The notes under the pieces: model-generated
The model's input: only the letters and a program-made list of their open reading frames with translations
Database searches by the model: none
Told to the model about the DNA's origin: nothing
Translations under genes and position numbers: made by a program
Assembly: GCA_030847615.1 (NCBI GenBank)
Contig: JAUMIR010000001.1
Location: forward strand, 264,677,187 to 264,741,186
DNA: 64,000 nucleotides
Direction: 5' to 3'
Origin: Gambelia wislizenii
Lineage: Eukaryota; Chordata; Lepidosauria; Squamata; Crotaphytidae
Shown: one piece after another, positions 46,001-58,000 of the stretch
Layout of the letters: each line of letters begins with the position of its first letter
How positions within the stretch are numbered: position 1 is the first letter of the stretch

Positions 46001-49000
46001 CCTGTAAAGTGCCTTCCTTTGCACATCCTGCCATACCCATATGTTAGCATTTTCTAGAAAGCAATTACTATTAGACTTCAGAAGGAATCCCTACTTAGCC
46101 CACCACTATGTTTTTCCACCTCATCACTTTTAACCCTGCTGTATCATTTATTCTCACATTATCAACCTGCTATTGCAGAGGTCGACTGGACCCCTTGAAT
46201 GTTTTAGCTGTGATTTACAAATGTGATTAATTCACCTCAGTTTAACATTAAAAATGAGACTTCATTGGTTATAGCATTCCAAAAATCTACTGTAACACTG
46301 GAGTACACTGGCCCCCCTCTCAACATTAACATAGTTCACACTGGTTAGACAATCCATTTAGAGCTAACAGAAAGCCCTGAAGCAGGAAAAACTGGAGCAG
46401 CAAAGTGGAAACTTAGAATACTTTGGTGAAATGCTGGACTCCACAGTATATAATGAAAGGAGGAGAGGACTTGTATTCAAGAATGTACAGGGTGGGAGGA
46501 GATACAAAAATAGAAAAAAGCTCTTGGTACAAAATTTTGCATATACAATATTTTGCATATACAGTATATTTATGAAATTATTTTTCTTACCCTACTTTGA
46601 GAAGTTTCTGGAGACAAAATGGTCTCCTATTAGATCATATATTGTAGTTACAACACCTCTTTTATCTCAGTACAGGTGAAGTACTTCAGTAAGTGAAACA
46701 TACTTTAAAAAAAAAACTGAGAAGAGGGGAGATGAAACACCACTTAAGAACTCCATTACATGTTAAGACACAGCAAAGAGTATGAAGTTGGTTCAGGTTT
46801 GGTAAAACAAAGCTTTACAAACATTTGAAACAAATGCTGGGGCTCACTGTGACTTCAGAGCTGAATTACAGATCACTTAAAAAAAAAACCTTTTCAAATG
46901 TTCACTGAAAACATATTGGCAGGGTCAGAGAAAAAAATATTCCTTTCCCCTCAGAATAATACAGTATCTCAAGGTATAGAAATTCCATTGCCAAAAATAT
47001 ATTTGAAGAGGAACCTTGGGTGGGCACGAAGGCACTCTGTCATAAAATAAATGGCTGCATTACTTGATGAGACAAAAGAACACTTGTTAAAATGGAATTA
47101 TTTGAAGTGCTGCATTGCTTTCCAGAGAACTTTGAATTATGCTATAGCTGGAGACCAAGCCTGTTAAGTGAGATTTTGTTTGGATACTTTAAAGTTTTCC
47201 ATTACAAAGAGTGCAAACAATGCCTCAGCTCCCTTTCAGGGAATTTTTAGAAGGGCTCTTTAAAAGAGGGATGCCGAAGTCTCAGTTATTGTTTCTAACC
47301 TTTAGTATGATAAAGACATAATACATTTATAATTATAGTTTTGTTATGAGATATATGGTGAATTAAGCTCATTGTGTGAAACTGTACAAATTAGTTGTTA
47401 TTGCTGCCTTAAGCATTAAATACTGAGTTTTTGTGAATTAACTACTCACGAGGAAGCAGTGTATGTTGACGACTATAGCTATTTTGGTTGTGTAAAATAT
47501 TATATACTTTGGGTATAGCAAATTGTATATTAGCACAAGAAATGCTAAATTGTAATTGTAATAAATTAATGGTTTCTGTAAAAATTATAAAATTATATGT
47601 AATTGTTAACTCTCAGTATTGCATTAACTTTTCAAATAGACACCTGCCATTTAGTTTGTTGGAGGCCAGCCCTAATTATGACACTTGTCCCCATCTCCTA
47701 ATGTACATTTGCCCCTAGTAGGGCTCTTCTATTGGAAGCCCACCTTGCTGGGTGAGTGGGGGCAGATTTATGGGGGAGGATAAAGTACCCCCCATTTTAA
47801 ACATGTTCAGAGAAGACCCACTTTGAAGACATGAATGCCTCTATCACATATGATTTGGGATTTGTCCTCAAAGAACAGGTATAGAAAAACTGACCATCTG
47901 AATTTATATCATAGCACAAATGCCCAAACATGAAAGGGTAAACATTTACAACAGGCCTCAACTTTTAAAGGGACACCTTAATTCTGGCATACATTAGTCT
48001 AAAACAGATTTACCTAAAACTCATGACTTGATTTAATCAGGGGACAGTCAAACAGGTTCATTAATTACATCAAGATGGGAGGGAAAGAGTAGCTGCATTA
48101 AGTTTAAAGGAACCTCATGTATCTGACTGAAACCTGGTACTATTTTACCCATGCTTGTGGCCTCTGGGAGGTTCACAGACAGGCTGTGCTCATCCAAAAA
48201 TACAATTTCTGTGAAATGTTATCTCCACTTGGAAATGTATATGTGCAACTGCTATGATTTGTGTGAGCATGGCCAACTGAGATGTTTTGCCCTAATCACA
48301 GAAACTGAAGTGGCAACATATATAGCTCGTGGCACGGAAGCATCATTTCACGCAAGTGGTGCCTTCAAAGTGAGGGCAAACCCACTTGCGACTTAGGGCT
48401 AGTCTACACTTGGGGCAAAAGTCTGAATGGACTCCTGTACCTCCTGTCCCACACTTGCTCCAAAACTATACTGCAGGATTTATTCTCTGCAGGGACTTTG
48501 GGCATGTTGTCTTCAGTACCTAGGTTGTCCCTGCAAGGCTTTGCCTGCTGCAAGCCAGGTCAGATTCCTGGCAGGTGCAACATTTTAAGCTATGTGTTTA
48601 AGCTCTGGAGGCAAGTTCCCTGGTGAAGGGAGGTTTTCCCCTTCCCTCCCCACCTGCTCTTGCCCCAGCACCTCCTGTTTACCTCATCAATCAAAAGGAT
48701 GGGCAAGAAGGTGGAGAGGAGGCAGAGCACTGCAGAGGGAAGAGGAGAGGAAAAACCTCTCCCTTCGGCAGGGAATTTGCCTCCAGAGCTTAAACACACA
48801 GTTTAAAATGTTGTGCCTGCCAGGATCTGACCTGGTTTGTGGGTGTGGTGGTGGGAGCGGGCAAAACTCCAGAAAAAAAAAAAACAGAAGCAAAAAACCA
48901 ACCCCACATCAAGGTAAAATGCCCTGAATCTGGGGCAGATAGGGCCATGGGTTGTGTGGCCTTATTACCCCGATTTGGGGGAAAGGATGCACATTGTGTG

Positions 49001-52000
49001 GCTTTATTTCAGCAGATTTGGGGGAATGTGGAGTTTAAAGTTTAAGTTTAAAGGAAGTTTAAAGGTTTTTGGTTTTTTTTAATAGTGTAGACAATGCCTT
49101 AGCTACCTGTCCCTTATGCCCCTGAAGCTCTTGCCTAGAGATAATACCCAGCAAGGATTCATCCGCAGCCGGAACACTCCTTTTTGGACTCTACATTTAG
49201 ACATGCTGGGAAATAGTGTACCGACAAAGCAAAGAAATCTACATTCACAGTTCCTACTGCAGGAAGAAGAGATTAAGAAAACAAATGTGTAATTGTTCAA
49301 ATTTTAATTTCTTTGATAAGTCACACTCCTGGAGAAATTAGCAATATCTTGAATTGCACGAAAGTGTGTACACATGTTTGCTCTCTCTCACACTTAAGAG
49401 CATACACTTAATTATATACAGTAGTTTTTGTTTTGTTTTTAAAAATCCATGGGGAAATAATCGCCTTAAAGATCATGCTTGCCATAGCAATCCCAGAGCC
49501 CCAAAAGTTTATTATGCGTTAGTAGATGCAATACTTTATTTAGAAATCATTTATTGACATAAGGGAGTTGTTTGAGAGAGTACCTTTAGTCCAAGCCAGT
49601 AAGCCCAAATGACTGCCACAGCATGCTTGCGCCTAGCCTCCTCCTTCAAGCGTTTCAACTCCCTTCGAGCCTAAAATGTTTAGATAGTGAATCATAGAGA
49701 CAGCCCAAGGCAGACAGCACAATGACCAGGGGGAGAAAAAAAAAGAATGCTCCTACTGATAGAATAGCTGGTACAGGAAGATGGAAGAACAGAGTGCAAC
49801 CTTTGGAAACCCCAGCAGGTCAGGGTGAAGTCAGGGTGAAAGCACAGCTGGCCCTCAGCACTGCTCCTCCACTGGTAAGTATAAAAGATTTAGGTGTAGC
49901 AGACATTCCACTGTACTGGCACTTGCAGTAATGGCAAGTTAAGATGGCCAAAAGCTTAGTCACTCTTAAATTTTAATGAAAAAAACTTTACGCACAGCTT
50001 TAGCTCAAAAGGAAGTTAATTGAGACCAAATATTAAAAACCAGCTGATGTATATTGTTCAACAGTGGAAGGCACCTGAAGTACATAACTGAACCAAATCA
50101 GAAACTCCACATAAGTACATGGGAATAAGGGCACATCCACTCCCCTTTCATGTTATACTGCCATTAGACCTTTGATGTCATTGCACTTTCTTCCAAAATC
50201 TTGTAAATGAGATTCTACTCGGTTGTTGCATGAATATATACATGAATACCACAACACAAAGACATGACAGCATGATATGTAAAACAAGGTGGAAGTATGT
50301 GTGTGCATGTGTTTTGTCTTATGCATTCTGTATGGACCAAGTTTCCTGTTGTTCCTTTTTGGAATTTTAGTATTAGTAGAGGACAGATGTTCACTGTGAC
50401 TGAATGGCTGAATAGAAAATAGCACCAGAGGCTATAGCTATGCTCCTGCAGCATCAATATCTTGGTTCATCTTACAGAAAATTTGTCTTGGAAATTTTGC
50501 TGTCTGAAAGATCTCAGAACAATGTGCAGCCTGTTATCTTAAGTCTGTCTCTAAGGAGATTTTCACACTACACTGTTATAGTGTTACTATTCCACTTTAT
50601 TTGCTATGGCTGCTTCCTGTGGAATCCTGGGATTTGCAGCTTAGGGAGGGGCATTTACAACTCTCAGCCAGGGAGTTCTTAGGCCTCACTAAACTACAAA
50701 CCCCAGAATACCACAGGAGGAAGCCAGAGCAGTTAAAGTGGAACAGTAACACTATAACAGTGTAGTGTGAAAATCTCATATCTAAATGATCATACAAGGA
50801 GATGGACTTATGGTGCAGTAAAATACCCACTTACCTAGGAAGTAAGCATAACTGAACTCAATACAACTTACATTTGGGTAGATATGCCTAGTACAGTATT
50901 ATGTTTTTATTTCTGAAGCAACTGCAAACTGCTCCGATCATCATTCTCTGTGTTACAGTGATAGTTTCCTTTAAAGGGCTGCAGATAATAAGTTTCTTCT
51001 CAGTGATCAGTTTTTTAAAGAATAGTTAGCTTACATCAGGAGTAGACCCTCCAGATGCTGCTATACTGCAACTCTTCTACACTTTTCCCCTTCTGTGGTT
51101 TACATTATTTGTTGTTATTGCTAATTACCATCAAACTGGCTTCCACTTACAGCAATCCTAGGAATGAGAGACCTCCAAGACATCCTGTTATTAGTAGCTC
51201 TGCTCAGGTCTTGCAAAGGCAGGGCTGAGGCTTCCTTAACTCAATCGATCCACCTGTAATGTGGTCTCCCCTTTTTCCTTTTGCCTTCTACTATGCCAAG
51301 CATTATCATCATTTCTAATGAGTCATGTCATCTTGTGATAGGTCTCAAGTATGATAGCCTCAGTATACTTACTCTGGGAGAGCAACCTTTGCCATTTTAA
51401 AGGACAGATTCAGCTTGTGCCTGTTGTATCTTACCTAACAAAACTTTGTTTTTAAAATACAAAAACTAAAACAATCTTGCTGGATGCCATGATGGGGCAG
51501 GGGGGGGGGAGTTTGATATTAAAATGACAAGAATCACTTTGAATTCCAGTGAGAGCGTGGCCATATCAATTGCCCTTCCTTTCAAATACCTCAACATCAA
51601 AAGCCAGTCTTTTCTATCTTGTGGGAAAGCTTCCAGTTATTAATTATCACACCATTCCTGTCTAAAACCTCCTTATCTTTGGCCTTACCAATTTACTTTA
51701 GCAATATCTTGGTCACTGTCACAGTTCACATCATTACTTCAAATTCTCCAGTTTAGACATGCTATCCTCTGATGCAACAGAAGTTGCACCATTTCATGAT
51801 TTACTACACAGTTAAATACTATACAGGGAGATGCATAACTGCACATCTATTGCTCTGACCTTCACAGCCTGTAAAGCCAATAGTTGACACTAGGGGGTTG
51901 TCTAGATGGTGAAAATACAGTCGTCCCTCCACATTCGCGGGGGTTAGGGGCTCAAGACCCCCGGGAATGTGAAAAATCCACGAATAATACCAGGCCTCCC

Positions 52001-55000
52001 CTGCCCATCCATAAACCCCTCCCCCAGGTGGGGGAGCAGGAGGGTGGCCGGCCTTGCCCCAGACTTCCCGAAGGGGCTCTGGGGCTTCAAAGCCCCGGAG
52101 CCGCTTCGGCAAGGCCGGGGAGGTCAGCGGCAGGGTGGGCAGGAGGTTGGCCAGCCTCAACCTGGCCTTCACGAAGAGGCTCTGGGGCTTTGAAGCCCAG
52201 GAGCCACTTCAGCAAGGCCGGTGAGGTTGGCGGCAGGGCGAGTGGGAGGTTGGCCGGCCTTGCCTCGGCCTTCCTGAAGGGGCTCTGGGACTTTGAAGCA
52301 CCGGAGCCACTTCGGGAAGGCTGGTGAGGTCGGACGGTGGTTGGCCAGCCTCACTCCAGCCTTCCTGAAGGAGCTCTGGGGCTTTGAAGCCCCGGAACTG
52401 CTTTGGCAAGGTAGGAGAGGTGGGTGGGTGGGCAGGCGGGGTGGTGGTGGCCGGCCTCGCCCTGGCCTTCCCGAAGGGGCTCTGGGGATTGAGAGCCCCA
52501 TAGCTGCTTCAAGGAGGTTGGGAGGGGTGAAGGGAGCACGGTGGAGAGGCTTTTCAGTCACCCCCCCCACTCCCAAAGCTGCAACAAGGCTTGGAAAGCT
52601 CCATCACAGCTTTGGGAAGGATGGGGGGTGGCTGAAAAGCGCCTTTCCCGCAGACTCCCCGCTCTCCTGGGACTTGGCTTTCCACCCCAAACAGAGCCAA
52701 GTCCCAGGAGAGCAGGGAGTTGGGCGCATGGTTTGCTCAGCAAGCACTCCATTTAAATCAGCTCCTCTTCCTTGTGTGTGAGGGAGAGAAGCTGATTTAA
52801 ATGTGGTGCTTGGTGTGCGAACTGCGAATAATCAAAACCGCGAGAATGAAAGCCACGAATGTGGAGGGGCAACTGTAGTCCTAATAGAAATAGCAGAGAA
52901 TACCATTTATCCTGTGGTGATTCGCCATATTCAGAAGGATGGGGGTCAAAAACTCCCAAAACTGCAGAGGGGAAAGCCTTTGCGGCTTTTCCCGAGGTTT
53001 TTAAAATAATCCGCGGAAATGTGCATTCCCGTTTGTTTGGAAAACTGATTTGCATCACAGTGCATTCTTGGCGAGGGTGGAAGTGGAAAGCTGATTGGTC
53101 GGACATGTGTGGGGGGTGGGCCTGCCATCAACAAAGTGGCCAGAAGTGCCATTTTGGAGTTTTGTGCTATCAATTGTGCACTTTTTTTTTGCTGTGCTAA
53201 GGTGACCAAACAGCTTTTTTAAAAGAAAGGTTGCACTTATGCACCTTTGATTTACAGCTAAAAAAAAAATACTGTGAAGCAGCGACAACTTGTGGAGAAT
53301 AATAACATGAGTAATTCACTCTTGGCCACCATCTTGAGTCACAGGCATGGCTGTGTGTACACTTCAAACATGGACAGCTTCGTATACTGGTGATTTTGCC
53401 AAAGGACCATGGAGACAAATGAACACTGCTGTGAATTTGCATTAATGCATAGCAATCCACATTGTATCTTCTTGTATAGACAATCCCTAGGCCTCACCAC
53501 AACCAAGTATCCTTATGCCAAGTGGGATTATTCAACTTTTCTGACCCAAAATTCCCTACTTAGAGTAACAGAAGCTTTCCAAGATCCTGGGCAGGCGGAG
53601 TTCAGTGCCTTTTAAGTGGATACCTGAAATCTTCTACATGCACAGTATGAACTCTGCAACTAAGCTAGGGCCCCTACCACTACAATGCACTGACATTTAA
53701 AGCAGGCTGGTTATGTGTGCCCAGAGCAGCAAGTAGGTGGTGTTAGCAGATTCCTGAGAAAGGGCTGCTCCCCTTGGGCTACTGCAAGCCACCACTCAAC
53801 ATAGACTTCCACTCCATTGATGCAGAGGCTATCCAGGCAAAGTAACTGATCACAACACTGAAGAGGTGAATGCAAATGAGAGGCAAGTTAAAGAAGCAAC
53901 AGACACTGCAACTCAGCAGCACGTCTGTATGTATATGTGCAGTAACTAAATGGGTCTCTTCTTTTGTTCTGCTTACTCACCAAAATAGAACCAGACTTGA
54001 TTTGCCAAGGATATTTTGCTGCAACATCATTCCTAAGATCAGCTAACACTGGAATTCCTGAATTTTTTTAGGGCTGTCATTTAGACTTTCGTGTTAAATT
54101 TGTTATCTTGAAGCATCTGGACATGATGCAATACTGAACTTCTAATGGCAAAACCCCTTTCAACATTAACTTAAAATTAAAGTAGAAAGCAGACTGAATT
54201 TCTCATAGAGAAACATAGTAAAACTACAGTATTACTGTATACCCCAGAATCAATACTACAACTACACTACTGGCTTAATACAGTATCAATACAGTACTGT
54301 ATTTAAATTGCAGTACAATTCTATACTATACTATCGCCTGCAACCAAGTATCTCCAGCAGGCAAAAACTGCCACAGTTCGCCATAGATGACTGTGTCTAC
54401 GCCTTAGATTCCTGTTTCTATGTGAAGGTAAACTTGAAGGATTGAAGGGCCAAACTCTCCAACCATGGACTGCTATTATGCTCATAATTTTGCCTTCCCC
54501 TCATCCAAGTGGTTTTCATGGCAGAAGAAGGGCACCAACACTTAGACCTGGACTTGGGAACCTGTGGTTCTCCAGATCCTGATGATTCTTAATTCCTGGC
54601 CAAGACAACTAATGCTGCTGGAAACTTGAATCCAATAGCTTACCCAGACATGACTTAGACCTAAGGCTTACTCTCTAAATTACCTCTCAATCCAACAGTA
54701 GTTGTCAAGCCTTCCTCACATCTATAATTCTCTTGGATATGTTGCCGTTTCCAGTGTGCTAATTGGCTGCTTAGGGACCTGACCAACCAATCACAGGTCT
54801 GTTGGGCAGCCAATCAGCACACTGGGGGCAGGACCATGTAGATTCCAAACATGGCCGCTGGAGAGGGAGAGGGAGAGGGAGTACCATGGGGATGGATGTG
54901 GTGTGTGCTAGAATGCAGGGGGTGGGGGCCAAGGGGCAGAACAAACAGAGGAGGAGTGGCAGGGGGCAAAACAAATGGAGAGGGGTAGCAGGGGGCAAAA

Positions 55001-58000
55001 CAAACGGAGGGGGTGGCAAGGGGCAGAATAAACAGAGGGGGAGTGGCAGGGGGCAGAAGAAGCAGAGGGGGTGGCAAGGGGCAGAAGAAGTAGAGAGGGT
55101 GGCAAGGGGCAGAAAGAGCAGAGGGGGGCAGAACAAGCGGAGGGGGATGGCAAGGGGCAGAACAAACAGAGGGGGGTGGCAGGGGGCAGAGTTTTTTAAT
55201 GGCATATGGTACGCTGTGTCCAGCTAGTTCTGTCAAAAGCCTTCCAACCATACCAGCACTGCCCCAAGTTGCCAAGTCTGCCCTCACCCCAGCCCTGAGT
55301 ATCCAATTTGCAGGCTTGCAACTGCCCATAAACTACACGTCCCCATCCCATGTGCCACTGTTTTCTTCCCAGTAGCTGAGTGACTCATCTCACCCCCACC
55401 CCAAAATCTACATGTTACCTTCACTCAGACTCTATACTGCCCTTGCAAATGTTGGTATATTTTCCAATTACACATTTTTTACATTCCTTTGCAAGAATTA
55501 CCAGAGTGGTAGCTGTAACAGGAAGTCGCAGCAGAAACAACAAAGAATCTTGTGGCACCTTAAAGACGATCAAGTTTGATTTGGCATAAGTTTTTGTGGA
55601 CTGCAGCACACTTCATCAGGGGCAAGATGCATCTGATAGATTGGATTTATGCTCAGGATGGTTATGCCAGATAAAATGTGTTACTGTTTAATGTGCCCCA
55701 AAATGCTTCATTCCTTGGCACGTGAGTTAGTTTATTTGGGGAGAACCTAATCCTGCAACATGTAGTAGCAGCCACAAATAGGCTTGCCTCTTGCAGTTGT
55801 TAAGTTGTACCTAGGAGTAAATCTGCTTAAACTTAATAAAACCTTTGTCTAAATAGACGGTGCACTGGCTTGCCTAACAAGGACATTATTTTCTAATCCT
55901 GAAAGATGTTTCAGGATTTCAAATAGTGAGATGAAATGCACCACACTTAAAAGACTTCTGTGACTTATGCCTGGATGGCCATAGATTATCCATATTTAAA
56001 AGAAATTAGGAAATTTGGTCATAACATGGTGCTGGGATGAAAAATAACTGTCAAAAACAGGAAATTAGAACTTAGATTTAGAACTAATGTGCACTGTTGT
56101 GAATGTTTGTTTCTTTCCCCCATCAAATAGCCTTAGTGTGGGAATCTGTAAAATGTATTACAGCATGTGCATGCTACAGAGATGTTTTGCTTTGAGACAT
56201 GCAAACTTAATTAAATACATTTCACAGCACTGACTCCAATTATTTTCAATCTAAACGCCTAATGACTTGTTAAAAAGCAATTAGTGCTATAAAGCTGGGC
56301 ATGTCTAGATTTTATTTTCTAGTAAGGGATTTTTTTTTTCAGGTTAAGTGTGGCAAAAATGAAATGGATGGTTATTAGCAATCACATGCTCAGGTTTAGT
56401 AAGCTAGTAAATATGGTTAATTCTTGCTTTCTTTTCTAATGATGTTGGATGAGGAAGTGGAGGCATATGACACTTGCAGGTAGTACCTTAAATCCAAGCC
56501 AGTAAGACCAAATAACAGCAATAGCAAGTTTATTCCTAGCCTCCTCCTTCAGCCGCCTCAGTTCCCTTCGCGCCTGTGGTGCATTTAAAAATGAATTACA
56601 GAAAATTCAGAGAGAAAAAAGGTTGTTTCAATTTCCCAATGGATAAAGAGAGAGAAAGAAAAGAAAAGAAACCAAGTCATTTCATATAATATAAATGGAA
56701 GTGTGTGGTACCTAGACTGAAACGAGTTAAGAGAACAGCTGCAAAAAAGAGAGAAATGCTAGTGAAATACACTAAGCAGCTGAGCACACTTCTCTAGACT
56801 ACTTAGACCAGCTTTGTACTATGCAGTAGCCTTCAGCAAATGGAAGACTGTTTGTATTTTCCTACCTGAGCACCATGCCAATATGCTGCAATAGTTGTCA
56901 CAGCTTCCTCACAGCGCTTTTGGTGCTTGAGTTCACGCAGAAGTTTTCGGGCCTGTAAAAAAACCACACACACACCCAATACCAGAGTTAACGCTTAAAA
57001 ATATATACACCTATAAAAAAAGGCATGGCATGATTGGGTCCCTCTCTCTACCCTCCCATCTCACTCCTCATAGGAAGAGATAATACATCTCAATTCTTTA
57101 ATTTAAATCTGATGTCATGCAGTTCTGCATACAGGTTTTAACATATAATAAAAAGCAGGTATTACAATAACTAATGGAAAATAGCATTTGTTGCTTAAGA
57201 GCTGTTATTGTTATATGAGAAGGGAGAGACCCGCAAACCACCTTTCTGAGACTCATTTAATTCCACTGTTGATGAGGATTTTAAATTAATAAAACCATTC
57301 ATGTTTTTAGAATAATCAGTAGATGTGTATAGTAATTCAGATTCTAATGCAGGGGTAGAGAACATTTGGTTCTACAGATGTTTTGGACCAAAAGCCCTAG
57401 CCAGTATGGCGAGTGCTAATGAATTATAAGAGCTATTGTTCAAACTATCTGTGTTAAAATAAACACAAAATGCAAAGAAGGGAAATACACACAGATTTTT
57501 AGCATAATAATTCAAACCATTCCACTATACCACATTTTACTTAACTAGTTTTCCTGTTTAGATTTTGGGGGCAGGGGCGCAGTACTATACATTGGTTGAG
57601 TTATCCTAGTTATTAATAGACCTTTAAAGATGGGACTAGATTTTTCATGGCCCAGCAACAACTCTATCAATCAATTACACCATGTTTTTAAAAATACAGC
57701 AGCGCCCCTGCATCCGCTGATTTGCCATCCGCTGATTCAATTATCAGCGGATGGCGATGGCAGGGGGGAGAGAGGGAAGAGGTGAGCTCTCCTCCTTTCT
57801 CCCTTCTGGGGAGGGGGAGAAGGGTCCGGCGGGAGCAGCAGAGCTGGTGGGGGTGGGTTCCCCCAGGAGAGTTCCAGTGATGTTGTGGAGCTGGCAGCAG
57901 GTGGGCGAGTGAGGAGGTGAGCTTGCCTTTCTCCCTTCTCCGTGGGGGGGGGGGGAGGGTCCGGTGGCACAGCAGAGCTGGCGAGGGGTGGGCAGGGAAG

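Noticed and set aside
51819..52781. Open frames of 117-162 codons on both strands
   Set aside because: GC-rich repetitive interior of a transposon; no domain, and both strands equally open.
54771..55329. Pro/Cys-rich and Gly/Gln-rich frames of 140-171 codons
   Set aside because: Produced by the GGGGGCA-type tandem array of a Helitron.
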